DNA of 64,000 nt from Verrucomicrobiales bacterium. GTDB taxonomy: Bacteria > Verrucomicrobiota > Verrucomicrobiia > Verrucomicrobiales > SLCJ01. The translations under genes and the position numbers were made by a program. Positions 49,174 to 58,971 of the stretch are shown piece after piece (position 1 is the stretch's first letter; every line of letters begins with the position of its first letter). The stretch covers positions 1-64,000 of the forward strand of contig JAGXGH010000140.1 in NCBI GenBank assembly GCA_024636835.1, in the 5' to 3' direction. The notes below the pieces were generated by a model. The model saw only the letters and a program-made list of their open reading frames with translations. It did no database searches and was not told the origin of the DNA.

Positions 49174-50391
49174 ATGCGACTATCCATCGTCACTGATACA
49201 TTTCCACCGGACGTAAACGGCGTCGCGCTGACCCTGCGGCGCATTCAAGTTGAGCTGACACGGCGTGGTCACGAAGTCACCGTGCTGATGCCCTATCAGC
49301 TTTACGAAGAGGGCCTCAAAGACGCAACTGTGCGTGTCCAAGCTGGTGAAACCGTCAGCAAACCCGTGCCTGAACCGCCCATCACTATTCAGGCGCTTCC
49401 CCTTCCCGGCTACAAAGGACTGCGTTTCGGGCTTCCTTCAAAACAACTTCTCGTCCCGCTCTGGAAGAAACTGTCTAGCCGGCCAGACATGGTTTACGTC
49501 GCCACCGAGAGCCCGTTGGGATTCTCCGCCGTCCAGGCCGCGCGAAAACTAGGCATCCCCGCGGTGTCTGGGTTCCACACCAATTTTCACACCTACATGG
49601 CGGACTACAACCTCGCCATGCTCGAAGACATGGCGGCGGACTACCTGCGCATGGTCCACAACCAAACGCTCGCCACCTTCGCTCCCTCACCAGACGTGAT
49701 CGCGCAGTTGGAGCACGATGGATTCCAGAACGTGCGACTCCTGGGACGCGGTGTGGACACCGAGCGTTTCACCCCTGATGCCCGTGATGTGGAATTACGC
49801 AGCGAATGGGGAGCCGGAGAAAACGATCCGATAATGATTTACGTCGGCCGCGTGGCTCCGGAGAAAAACCTACCGTTGTTCTTCCAAGCTTTCGACGCGG
49901 TGCGCGAAAAGTTCCCCACGGCGAAAGCCGTCGTCGTCGGGGCTGGCCCGAAGCTGGCCGACTACAAAAAAGCGCACCCCGATATCCACTTTGCAGGAGT
50001 GCGTCGGGACAGTGATCTTGCTCGGCATTTCGCCTCTGCGGATCTATTCATCTTCCCCAGCACCACCGAGACTTTCGGCAATGTTATCCTCGAGGGAATG
50101 GCGAGCGGATTGGTTCCCGTCGCCTATAACTATGCGGCTGGAAAATCACACCTTGTGCACGGAGTTAACGGCTATGCTCCCGAGTTCAACAACGGTGAAG
50201 CGTTCATCGAGTCCACGCTCGAAGCGTTCAGTCGCGCGTTCGACCAAGACCTTCGTGACAAAGCACGAGAGAAAGCACGCGAGCTTTCCTGGGAGTCGGT
50301 GATCGATCAATTCCTCAGCGACCTCGACGACATCGCCAAGCATTGGCAGTATTCCGGCGAGAGCGCCGAGAAGATAGAAGATAGAGATTAG
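49174..50391 (+). CDS. GT4-family glycosyltransferase (GDP-mannose-dependent type)
   Basis: A 405-residue protein from the ATG at 49174; the longer ORF from 49060 is not supported. It has MRLSIVTDTFPPDVNGVA at the start and SGFHTNFHTY, LGRGVDTERF, YVGRVAPEKN and PSTTETFGNVILEGMASGLV, which are the GT4 acceptor and donor sites (the last is the E-x7-E motif). Such proteins make mannosylated or glucosylated lipids such as those of MgtA type. It is divergent from argA and lies 3 bases upstream of the RlpA gene, so they are likely co-transcribed. Confidence 0.88.
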   Translation: MRLSIVTDTFPPDVNGVALTLRRIQVELTRRGHEVTVLMPYQLYEEGLKDATVRVQAGETVSKPVPEPPITIQALPLPGYKGLRFGLPSKQLLVPLWKKLSSRPDMVYVATESPLGFSAVQAARKLGIPAVSGFHTNFHTYMADYNLAMLEDMAADYLRMVHNQTLATFAPSPDVIAQLEHDGFQNVRLLGRGVDTERFTPDARDVELRSEWGAGENDPIMIYVGRVAPEKNLPLFFQAFDAVREKFPTAKAVVVGAGPKLADYKKAHPDIHFAGVRRDSDLARHFASADLFIFPSTTETFGNVILEGMASGLVPVAYNYAAGKSHLVHGVNGYAPEFNNGEAFIESTLEAFSRAFDQDLRDKAREKARELSWESVIDQFLSDLDDIAKHWQYSGESAEKIEDRD

Positions 50392-50394
50392 GGA

Positions 50395-50895
50395 ATGGTG
50401 ATGAATAGACTCTTTCGTAAACTGGCCGGAACTCTGGCAGCATTGGTCATTCTCAGTGGATTGAGTTCATGCGGGACGCCGAACTACAAGGGCTACAAAT
50501 ACTCTGCGTATACCATCCGCGGGCAGCGCTACTATCCGATCCCTCCAAATCAAGCTGTCGGATTCGAGCATCGCGGCGGAGCTTCATGGTATGATGAACG
50601 TGGTTTTTTCACCTCGGGCACCACCGCCATCGGCGACAAATTTCGTGCAGGTTCCATGGCAGGTGCACACAAGACACTCCCCCTACCGTGTCGCGTGAAG
50701 GTGACCAATCTGCGCAATGGGAAAACCGCCATCATCCGTATCAACGACCGCGGACCATTCATCGCTGGACGCGTATTGGACGTCACCCCGGCCGCAGCAA
50801 AGAAACTCGGGTTCAAAAAACAAGGGATCACCGACGTGCATCTGAAAGTAATCTCTGTTGGCGACGGGAAATACAAGATCACAAGACGGCGTTAA
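50395..50895 (+). CDS. rlpA: RlpA-like lipoprotein (septal-ring lytic transglycosylase)
   Basis: A 166-residue protein with a signal peptide and lipobox LSSC (Cys about 26). The double-psi beta-barrel domain runs from GGASWYDERGFFTSG through MAGAHKTLPLPCRVKVTNL to INDRGPFIAGRVLDVTPAAA, with the catalytic-type Asp in NDRGPF. RlpA cleaves denuded glycan strands at the septum. The SPOR domain of some RlpA proteins is absent. It follows the GT4 gene by 3 bases. Confidence 0.92.
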   Translation: MVMNRLFRKLAGTLAALVILSGLSSCGTPNYKGYKYSAYTIRGQRYYPIPPNQAVGFEHRGGASWYDERGFFTSGTTAIGDKFRAGSMAGAHKTLPLPCRVKVTNLRNGKTAIIRINDRGPFIAGRVLDVTPAAAKKLGFKKQGITDVHLKVISVGDGKYKITRRR

Positions 50896-50911
50896 ATAAC
50901 ACTGGTTCTGT

Positions 50912-50944
50912 GTAGGTTAGACGTGTCGGCTAACACCCCTACCC
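50912..50944 (+). repeat. REP-like short hairpin repeat, host copy
   Basis: The core GTTAGACGTGTCGGCTAAC, with GTAG and CTAC on either side, is the same as that in the prophage at 16487-16517. Confidence 0.75.
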
Positions 50945-51003
50945 TTGGGCAAAACCCACTAATCACAAATTTCCAGTCAGCGGATTGCATCCGAAAACAA
51001 TCC

Positions 51004-51027
51004 TGTTGGCCGATACGTCCAACCTAC
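51004..51027 (-). repeat. REP-like repeat, inverted variant
   Basis: TGTTGGCCGATACGTCCAAC is an inverted, partly changed copy of the unit at 50912. The two face each other as in a paired REP element (BIME). Confidence 0.65.
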
Positions 51028-51046
51028 AACAGAGCCAAAAGAATCA

Positions 51047-51508
51047 TTACACTTTCTCGACGAACATTTGATGGATCAGTCGGACCAACTCGCGGTTGCC
51101 CACTGGTGTTTTGCGCCCGAGCAAGCCGAACAGCCGTTTCTTTGTGCCGGCCTTCGATACAGAGTCAGCTATATAGAACAGGCCGTGCCCAAACGCATCG
51201 GCTTGCTCGTCATCCAGTCGTCCCGAATCCAGCACCTCGCGCACGCTCTCCAGTTCTGCCGACGGATCGATCCTCCGTCCGACAACAGACTTCCGAAGGG
51301 ATTCGTAGTTCTCTCGTGCCTTGGCCAACGCCACAGACAGAGCTTGGCAAGGCACCGCCTCAGCCCCTTTCAATATTGCAGCAAAGGCTTTCTGCTGTGC
51401 ACTCGACGCATCGCCAGCAGTGGCAGCTAACAGAACAAAAACTATCACCGGTGCCAGTGTCAGCGCTTGATGGTCGCTCTCTGTAAGAGTATCGGGGAAC
51501 TTCTTCAT
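51047..51508 (-). CDS. TerB-like hypothetical protein
   Basis: A 153-residue, largely helical protein from the ATG at 51508. The first helix APVIVFVLLAATAGDASSAQQ and the following ALSVALAKARENY resemble TerB-type helical bundles, but sequence similarity is weak and function unknown. It is transcribed away from glnB. The upstream ORF extension to 51571 has an unlikely Arg-rich start and is rejected. Confidence 0.6.
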   Translation of the reverse strand: MKKFPDTLTESDHQALTLAPVIVFVLLAATAGDASSAQQKAFAAILKGAEAVPCQALSVALAKARENYESLRKSVVGRRIDPSAELESVREVLDSGRLDDEQADAFGHGLFYIADSVSKAGTKKRLFGLLGRKTPVGNRELVRLIHQMFVEKV

Positions 51509-52186
<678 letters not shown>

Positions 52187-52207
52187 TTTCGCTCATAGCG
52201 ACTTTCT

Positions 52208-52243
52208 ACCGCTATCGGTTTGCGCCGATAGCGGTTTTTTTTT
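52208..52243 (+). terminator. Rho-independent terminator of glnB
   Basis: ACCGCTATCGG (52208-52218) pairs with CCGATAGCGGT (52225-52235) around a 6-base loop and is followed by nine T. Confidence 0.95.
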
Positions 52244-52436
52244 GCAGATCCATTACCTGATTTGCGCAATACCGCTTGTACCACTTGCGAATAAAAATAT
52301 TGCAACTCGCCGTGCACAAGTCGCTATCGATCAATCAACTCCACATGCACTCGCGTCATACCAATTCCAGACTTGGTATGATTTTGGTCGAAACAGCAGA
52401 TGATCCATGTAGCGTAGCGACCGACTACCCGAAGCT

Positions 52437-53282
52437 ATGTTCCGCCTACTCTATATCGCCAGCCTTCCCCACAGCGGGTCAACGCTACTCAATTTACTCG
52501 TTGGCAATAGTCCCCAGATGATCGGTCTGGGAGGTATCGACCGAGCAACCACGATGCTGGTTGAGTCACCCGAGAAGACGCAAGCATCTCAATGCAGCTG
52601 CGGATCGAGCGTTCGCGATTGCCGATATTGGGGATCAGTGGCATCTCGGCTTGCCAAGGGTCAGGCAACCGGTCGAATCGACCGCTACCGAATTGTCCTT
52701 GAGGAATTTGAATCGACCTATGGTCCTACAATGCTGCCGGTGGATTCCAGTAAAATCAAAGAACCCATCATCGATCTGGCATCGGCAAAAGATCTCGACC
52801 TCGACCTGCGCGTTATCCATTTGGCCAAAGACTTCCGCACCGCGGTAACATCGACGATTGATACTAAGCGGCGCAAGAAAGGCACTAAATCACCAGGTGG
52901 CTACCTCGCACTGAAGGCCGCTCACAAGTGGTTACGCGAAAATGGCAAACTCGAGCGCTGCCTAAAGCAAACCGAGGTGGCACATTTCAACCTTGGGTAT
53001 GAAGAATTGTGCCTCAATTTCAATCGCGCATTCGGCGCACTTTGCGAATTCGCCGGAGCCGATCACGACCCCGAGCAATCACTCCGCATCAGCGAAAGCA
53101 CAAGCCATTTGTTTATCGGCAACCGCATGCGCAACCAGTCAGAAAAAGCGGAACTGCGCTACGATCACCGATGGTTCAGCCGTCGCGAATGGATGGCTCC
53201 GGCAGTATTGATGCCTCTCGTCCATCGCGGAAATGCCAAATGGGTTTATACCGACAGCGGAGCATCGGCATTCAAAAGTTGA
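52437..53282 (+). CDS. Sulfotransferase
   Basis: A 281-residue protein. It opens with FRLLYIASLPHSGSTLLNLL, whose P-loop-like SLPHSGST (residues 9-16) is the 5'-phosphosulfate-binding loop for PAPS. LRVIHLAKDFRTAVTS is the 3'-phosphate-binding segment. A four-Cys cluster (about 55-66) and a conserved basic RRKK segment are extras. It probably sulfates a glycan or lipid of the cell envelope. It stands alone between glnB and an SGNH gene. Confidence 0.82.
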   Translation: MFRLLYIASLPHSGSTLLNLLVGNSPQMIGLGGIDRATTMLVESPEKTQASQCSCGSSVRDCRYWGSVASRLAKGQATGRIDRYRIVLEEFESTYGPTMLPVDSSKIKEPIIDLASAKDLDLDLRVIHLAKDFRTAVTSTIDTKRRKKGTKSPGGYLALKAAHKWLRENGKLERCLKQTEVAHFNLGYEELCLNFNRAFGALCEFAGADHDPEQSLRISESTSHLFIGNRMRNQSEKAELRYDHRWFSRREWMAPAVLMPLVHRGNAKWVYTDSGASAFKS

Positions 53283-53617
53283 GCACTTCGGATCACTTCT
53301 GGTCAAACAGACATAGCCGCACGCTTGGCACCTGGCATTTTTCAAAATAATGCTGAGTAACTTAAGCGATAATGTTGTTGCTTTGGATCCGGAGGGCTAA
53401 GTTTTTACCATCGGATAACTGATAGGCATCCATTTTTCGTCTCGTTTGACAGCCTACGACAAGGTAACCGAACACAGAGCGCCCCCACACAATCTGATTG
53501 GTCATGAAGGTTGCGGACTAACGCGGCCAAGGAACACGGGAAATCGTCAGACTTGGAATATTTATCCGTAATTTCAACCATTGACGATCTACCCTTACAG
53601 CTTCGATATTATTCCCG
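53283..53617. other. 335-bp intergenic region upstream of the SGNH hydrolase gene
   Basis: No ORF with coding character. A TTGACG at 53581 followed by GATATT or TATTAT just before the ATG at 53618 could be a promoter with a very short leader, but it is not convincing. Otherwise I see nothing in it. Confidence 0.5.
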
Positions 53618-54298
53618 ATGAAAAAGATATTTTACGTCCTGCTATCCACCCTACTTGGCACCTGCATCGCACTTGCCGGCAACAAGGAAGCCACGCTTGA
53701 TCCTGCCCTACCGAATATTCTGTTGATAGGAGACTCCATTTCCGGTGGCTACCAAAAGCAAGTCAAGCGCTCTCTCCAGGACAAAGCCAACGTGGTAAAA
53801 AACGAAGGCAATGCGGAGTGGACCGGAACCGGACTGAAGAAGATCGACAGTTATCTCGGCGACACCAAGTGGGACATCATTCACTTCAACTGGGGGCTGT
53901 GGGACATCTACGGTTGGCCGTATTACGATGAAGATCGCTCGCCAGAAGCCTACGCCAAACGCTTGGATAAATTAGTCACTCGCATGGAAAAAACCGGAGC
54001 AAAATTAATTTGGGCCACTACCACACCGGTGTGCCCAGGGGCGGAAAAAGGCATGTCTGAGCGCTTCAAAAACGAAGTGGTAATCACTCCGGAACAACAG
54101 GCTAAATACCGCGAAGCCGCGCTTGCAGTCATGCAAAAACACAGCGTCGAAGTTAACGATCTCTACGCCTACATTCTCCCGGATATTGAGAAATTTTCCC
54201 CGGCACCAGACAACGTGCACTTCACCGGTAGTGGTTGCGGGCAGTTGGCGAAAAAGGTAGTCGCGAGCTTGGAAACTGCCCTTAATGAGCTGAAATAA
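53618..54298 (+). CDS. SGNH/GDSL hydrolase (secreted)
   Basis: A 226-residue protein with an N-terminal signal peptide (IFYVLLSTLLGTCIALAG). Block I is LIGDSISGGY (Ser40). GNAEWTGTG and FNWGLWDI correspond to the Gly and Asn blocks of the fold, and DNVHFTGSGC near the C-terminus carries the Asp-x-x-His of block V. It is probably a periplasmic acetyl esterase, releasing acetyl groups from a polysaccharide. It lies among glycan-degradation genes. Confidence 0.85.
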   Translation: MKKIFYVLLSTLLGTCIALAGNKEATLDPALPNILLIGDSISGGYQKQVKRSLQDKANVVKNEGNAEWTGTGLKKIDSYLGDTKWDIIHFNWGLWDIYGWPYYDEDRSPEAYAKRLDKLVTRMEKTGAKLIWATTTPVCPGAEKGMSERFKNEVVITPEQQAKYREAALAVMQKHSVEVNDLYAYILPDIEKFSPAPDNVHFTGSGCGQLAKKVVASLETALNELK

Positions 54299-54300
54299 TC

Positions 54301-54319
54301 CGGCTAAGCCACTTAGCCG
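54301..54319. terminator. Hairpin between convergent genes
   Basis: CGGCTAA pairs with TTAGCCG around GCCAC, just past the SGNH gene and before the end of the convergent GH gene. No U-run follows. Confidence 0.4.
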
Positions 54320-54388
54320 ACTAGGCAATGGAATGCCTTTAATGCATTTCGCATTACCGGGATAGGCAATAATTTCCTGCCTCGATTC

Positions 54389-57300
54389 TTAGTCACCAAA
54401 GGTCACGGACCACTCGACCTGTGCGTTCTCAGGCGATTCGAGCACGAATTCCATCACGCCACCTGCCGCCTTTTCTAAATCCGCACTGACCTGTTTTCCT
54501 TCCACCTGCACCTTCAATGCGCGGTGGTCGTTGAGAGCCAGAGTAACGCGATAGGGATCACCGGCCACCACTTGACTGATCCCTCGTAAGATTTGTGCAT
54601 CTTCATCCCAACTGACGTCGGACAGATCCAAGTATCCTTGCATCAGGTGGCGGTCAGTGGACAAGACTTGCGGGCGGTCGAGCTTTTCGCGCACCGACAT
54701 CATACGCGACTCACCGGGACGTAAATCCTGTTCGAGGCGACTGCTACCTGCGATTTCTCCGAGGTAGTTATGGTTCCAGAAATCAAACACATGATAGGAC
54801 TTTCCCGGATTTAACCCCAGCGCGCCGTCGACTTGGTCGCCAGCCATGTCGATACCGACACGGCGTGGATTTTCCGCATCAGCATTGAAGAAAGTTACCT
54901 GATGCCATTGCGGGGTCACTTCGAAATCAAACACCTGCGGTTGTTCGGAAACGAAGGCATCGACGGGGCGCGCACTACGCGGTGCGGTGTGGTAGGGAAA
55001 CGAGCGAGTCAGATCGTGGAAAGTCTCGTCGGACATTTGGCCGATACTGTTGGCGAGCAACATACGCCCGGTGGTGACGTAGCACATCGTCAGCATGGCG
55101 CGCACCCGGTCGCGATTCCCTTCGAGACTCACGAGATTTTTTGAATCGGCATCAAAATTAACCACCACCCGGTTCTTGTACCAACGCAACCCGCATCGAG
55201 TAACTGTGGAGGCATCCATCTTGTCGGTGTCGTTCTCGGTGCGCATGGAAGCCACCACTCCGAGGGAGATGTCCGTTCCTCGTTCCATATTGCGTTCGTG
55301 GACGTAGGCCTCTGGTCCCAGCCCGTCCTGGGCTAGGCGGAAAATGGTGCGGTAGGCTGCAGCAGTGGTCGACTTTTCGTCCTCCATACCGCCGGCACGA
55401 GCCCAACCCGAAGCCGGATAGTCAAACATCAGTCCACGGATGCCGCCGCCTTTCAGGTTGGCGTAGACCCCGTGCATGTGGTCGAGGAATTCCGGGTCGG
55501 TGAAGTCATAACCCCAGACAACGCGGCCATTGCGCGTCCAGGTTTTTTCCCATGTGGTGAACATCTCACCCTCGGTGTCCACCGGTTCGCCTTTCCACGC
55601 ATAGCGTTTGTTGAAGAGCATGTGGCCAGGGAACGCTTTGGCGTAGTCTTCCGAACGGTAACTGGTCTGGACATAGGTCAACGGAATCCCGCCGAGATCG
55701 GTAACCGCTTTCCCCCATTTTTCGGTGGTCTCATAGGGTTCCACATAGCGACCGTTTTGGGTGGTATCGCGGTCGGTGTCCGTCCGTTGCCAATGCTCAT
55801 CGTCCCACCACCCTTGATGGTTGTCCGGCATGTAGGAATCCGGCACCAGCCTCACGGCAGCGCGACTGTAGTTAAGGAAGCCGCTGTCTGCAATACGCTT
55901 CATTTCATTGACCGCGCCAAGCGTGGTATTGTCAGCTTGGTCTTCACCGCCTCCACCGTAGCGGTTGTCGGCGGCGTACCATAGGCAGACCGTCGGGAAA
56001 TCATACATGCTGAGATCAATCTGCTGGGCTTCGCGCACCCGATGCGCGTATTGCTCGAGGGCCTCGAAGGGATCGCTGCCGGTGACATCGATGTAGAACT
56101 GATCGGGCGCCATGTAACGCTCCCCTGTCCCCACCTTTTTCCCCACCGGATCGGCGGCAAACAATAAGGCGCTATAGTGGCGGCGTGGTCGCGGATGGTC
56201 GGCTACCTGACTGAGTGTTGATGGCAACAGTGACTCGTGGCGTCCGTCGCGAAGCCACAATTCGCTAAGAAACACATTCCCAGTAGTTTCGCCCAGCGCC
56301 TCGTTTTCGACCACAATAGTCAACTTGCCGGCACGAATCGCCTCGATTGGTAGAGCCATCTCGACCTGCTCGACGTCATCTTTGCTCTCGCCGTCGAAGC
56401 GCGGCAGCGTGTGGTTTTCCACCAGCGGCAATCGCCTCTTCACGCCTCCGGTCTCGTATTCCACAAACACCGACTGCGCGAGATCCGGATTGCTGCCATG
56501 CTGAAAGCTACGCCACCAGGAAAAGCCAAGCGTGTAAGCTCGGTCCGGCTTCAAGTTGTCAGCCTCGACGACGATTTGTTCCGGTTCATCGACGGATGTT
56601 GCCATTTCGCGACAACGGAACTCATGCCCATGCCAAGTGACCTCACCGGCGCCTTGGATCAAGGTCAGGGATTCGCCGCCAGTTGCGCGGTCGGTGTTTT
56701 GTTGCGGCAGGTCAAGATAAGCCAACAGACTGGATTTACCATCTTGCCCCAATGTCAGTTCATCGCGTCGTGACTGTTCGATCCAGGCGAACTTTTCGAA
56801 ATCATGATAGGTCAGCCCACCCATGACCAGCACACGGCGCTGGGTTTTGTCCTCAAAGGTGAACAGAATGTTGTTGCGGGACCGAAGTGCATTGGCGCGT
56901 GTTAGCGGTGAGTAACTGCGCGACCCGTATTCGAGAGGTTCACCCCCGCTGAAGCCGTCGATCATCGCAAACCCTTTGGTCTTGTCAACGCCATCATGGA
57001 TCAGCGCATCGGCCATCACGTGAATCTTATGAACCTGAACGGCTTGTGTGCCGGTATTGACGATGCCTCCACTGACACTGAAGTCATTTCGACCATCGTG
57101 TAATTGGAAGCTAAAGAGCATCTCCGGCCGATCCGCCGCCTTGAAGCTCAGTTCGAGCACCTGGCTCTTACCGCCGGGACTCTCAAGCTCATCCTGTTTC
57201 CACGCACGCTCGAGTCCGGCATCATCCGACGACCAATCATTAATCCGCATCCTGGCTTCCGTAACCACTTCGTATTTCCCGCCATCGCTCAAAATGCGGT

Positions 57301-57493
57301 AGCGCCCCGTCGCCAGATTGAAATCAAGCCGCACCTCATCGTTGAACAATGAAACCATCTCCTCCCCTGCACTGATGCGCGCGGTTTGTGCACCGAAAGC
57401 TAATGTCACCGCCAGACATAACCCGACGATGATCAGCGAGGGCTTGGCTATCCATGTTTTAAAGTCTCTACGGGGAATCGCGATATGGGTCAT
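54389..57493 (-). CDS. Large secreted glycoside hydrolase, GH36/GH-D-like
   Basis: A 1,034-residue protein with a signal peptide (residues about 18-36, LSLIIVGLCLAVTLAFGA-type). The N-terminal half is a beta-sandwich region. The second half is a TIM-barrel-like catalytic domain with YDFPTVCLWYAADNRYGGG, WGYDFTDPEFLDHMHGVY and GGGIRGLMFDYPASGW. The Asp near residue 688 in FDYPASG sits where clan GH-D enzymes keep their nucleophile. A C-terminal beta domain follows. Family assignment is by pattern only; the substrate is likely a galactose- or fucose-containing algal glycan. Confidence 0.65.
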   Translation of the reverse strand: MTHIAIPRRDFKTWIAKPSLIIVGLCLAVTLAFGAQTARISAGEEMVSLFNDEVRLDFNLATGRYRILSDGGKYEVVTEARMRINDWSSDDAGLERAWKQDELESPGGKSQVLELSFKAADRPEMLFSFQLHDGRNDFSVSGGIVNTGTQAVQVHKIHVMADALIHDGVDKTKGFAMIDGFSGGEPLEYGSRSYSPLTRANALRSRNNILFTFEDKTQRRVLVMGGLTYHDFEKFAWIEQSRRDELTLGQDGKSSLLAYLDLPQQNTDRATGGESLTLIQGAGEVTWHGHEFRCREMATSVDEPEQIVVEADNLKPDRAYTLGFSWWRSFQHGSNPDLAQSVFVEYETGGVKRRLPLVENHTLPRFDGESKDDVEQVEMALPIEAIRAGKLTIVVENEALGETTGNVFLSELWLRDGRHESLLPSTLSQVADHPRPRRHYSALLFAADPVGKKVGTGERYMAPDQFYIDVTGSDPFEALEQYAHRVREAQQIDLSMYDFPTVCLWYAADNRYGGGGEDQADNTTLGAVNEMKRIADSGFLNYSRAAVRLVPDSYMPDNHQGWWDDEHWQRTDTDRDTTQNGRYVEPYETTEKWGKAVTDLGGIPLTYVQTSYRSEDYAKAFPGHMLFNKRYAWKGEPVDTEGEMFTTWEKTWTRNGRVVWGYDFTDPEFLDHMHGVYANLKGGGIRGLMFDYPASGWARAGGMEDEKSTTAAAYRTIFRLAQDGLGPEAYVHERNMERGTDISLGVVASMRTENDTDKMDASTVTRCGLRWYKNRVVVNFDADSKNLVSLEGNRDRVRAMLTMCYVTTGRMLLANSIGQMSDETFHDLTRSFPYHTAPRSARPVDAFVSEQPQVFDFEVTPQWHQVTFFNADAENPRRVGIDMAGDQVDGALGLNPGKSYHVFDFWNHNYLGEIAGSSRLEQDLRPGESRMMSVREKLDRPQVLSTDRHLMQGYLDLSDVSWDEDAQILRGISQVVAGDPYRVTLALNDHRALKVQVEGKQVSADLEKAAGGVMEFVLESPENAQVEWSVTFGD

Positions 57494-57653
57494 TTGCTAG
57501 GTAAGTTTAATTGCTAAACAGGAAGAGAAATCACTGCTTTTGGATCAATTGAGATACGTTAATACATATCCTTTCTTGTCAGATATTGAATCAGTCGTGC
57601 AGTATTCCAGATTGGAGCGCAATGCCGATAACCACAACTTCGCCGTCCTCATC

Positions 57654-58424
57654 ATGAAATATCACACCTTTCTCATCGCCCAGCTGCTCTGTCTAACAGT
57701 TACACTGCCACTCCTAGCCGAAGAGCCGGAAAAGGCCTCGGGCATCTCGATGGAACCACTAGCCCAAATGCGCATCCAAACGGCTCGCGCTAAGTTCGAT
57801 GTCGATCAGCTCGGATGGCGCGATCTAACAGCTGATGATTTTTCCAAGGTCAACAGTACCGATGACACTTGGAGTTGGAAAGACGGCGTGCTGTCGTGCA
57901 CGGGCCAACCGGTCAGCGTGATGCGCACGAAGAAGCAGCTCACCAACTTTGAACTCGTCATCGAATGGCGACACAACAAACCCGCTGGCAATTCGGGCGT
58001 CTTCGTTTGGGCCACACCTGAATCGATTGACAAACTCACCAATACTGGCACACCCGGCCTACCCGACGGCATCGAGGTGCAGGTGCTCGATAACGCCTTC
58101 ACCGACAAGATGAAGGCCGCCGGTAATAAGACCGATTGGTTCACCACCCACGGTGATGTATTTCCCGTTCGCGTAATAATGACACCTATTGGCAAAGTCG
58201 GTCCCAACGGTGTCCGCAGCTTCCCACGCCAAAATCTAAGCCGCAGCCATGGCTTTTGGAACCACTACTACATCCGCGCTATCAATGGAGAATTACGCTT
58301 GTGGGTGAATGGCACCGAAGTCTCCGGAGGCACCAATTGCGACCCCGCCAGCGGCTACCTCTGCTTGGAAAGCGAGGGTTCGCCCATTGATTTCCGTTGC
58401 CTACGTATCCGCGAGTTACCCTGA
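57654..58424 (+). CDS. DUF1080 (3-keto-disaccharide hydrolase-type) secreted protein
   Basis: A 256-residue protein from the ATG at 57654; the longer ORF from 57540 lacks a signal and is rejected. It has a signal peptide (HTFLIAQLLCLTVTLPLLA), then WKDGVLSCTGQPVSVMRTKK, NFELVIEWRHNKPAGNSGVFVW, GIEVQVLDN and ELRLWVNGTEV, the classic DUF1080 (LamG-like jelly roll) series. Members cleave 3-keto-glycosides or bind glycans and are abundant in Planctomycetota/Verrucomicrobiota. It belongs with the neighbouring carbohydrate genes. Confidence 0.9.
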   Translation: MKYHTFLIAQLLCLTVTLPLLAEEPEKASGISMEPLAQMRIQTARAKFDVDQLGWRDLTADDFSKVNSTDDTWSWKDGVLSCTGQPVSVMRTKKQLTNFELVIEWRHNKPAGNSGVFVWATPESIDKLTNTGTPGLPDGIEVQVLDNAFTDKMKAAGNKTDWFTTHGDVFPVRVIMTPIGKVGPNGVRSFPRQNLSRSHGFWNHYYIRAINGELRLWVNGTEVSGGTNCDPASGYLCLESEGSPIDFRCLRIRELP

Positions 58425-58537
58425 GCAAAGCACGGATACCAATCGTGAAATCCGGCAACGCTTAGTCCTCTTGAAGACTGATTAGCATTTGATTTTCGGG
58501 CGGATTCATCCCCTTCTTCGAAAAACTTCGCAGAGCA

Positions 58538-58950
58538 TTAACCGCCCAGAGTGAGCGTTGAATGCTCGATGGCGACTACTGAGGCGACGACATCGGGGGC
58601 GTTGGCCGGAAGTTGAATAGTGATGCCAGATTCGCTGGTCATGATGGTGAGCGGGGTTTTCTGTGGATCGGCGAGTAGGTAGGCTTTGGTCACCTTGAGT
58701 TGTGGGTCAGCGATGACGAGTTTGCCATCGGCGGGCCATACGTAGATATGGGCGTATAGTTTTCCAGGTTTGGTGGTGAAGCGCCCCCATTCCGGCAGAT
58801 CGTATGGACTCGGGCTCGAGGCGTAGATCGCTTCCGAGTTCACCTCCATCCAGTCACCCATGGCCTTCAGTCGCTCGATGCTTGGTTCGGGAATCAAGCC
58901 TTCAGCAGTCGGGCCGACGTTGAGCAATGTATTGGACAATGACCCATACT
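58538..58950 (-). pseudogene. GH29 alpha-L-fucosidase, 3' fragment
   Basis: The 136-residue or so C-terminal end of a GH29 fucosidase: TLLNVGPTAEGLIPEPSIER and MGDWMEVNSEAIYASSPSP match the family's last TIM-barrel segment and the adjacent C-terminal beta domain. The catalytic N-terminal 330 or so residues are missing, so it cannot be active. The frame continues upstream into unrelated residues at about 58,950, precisely where the serine-recombinase element begins. The other part of the gene should be at the far end of the element, beyond this window. Confidence 0.85.
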
Positions 58951-58971
58951 TGACATATCCTCCTGAAAACC

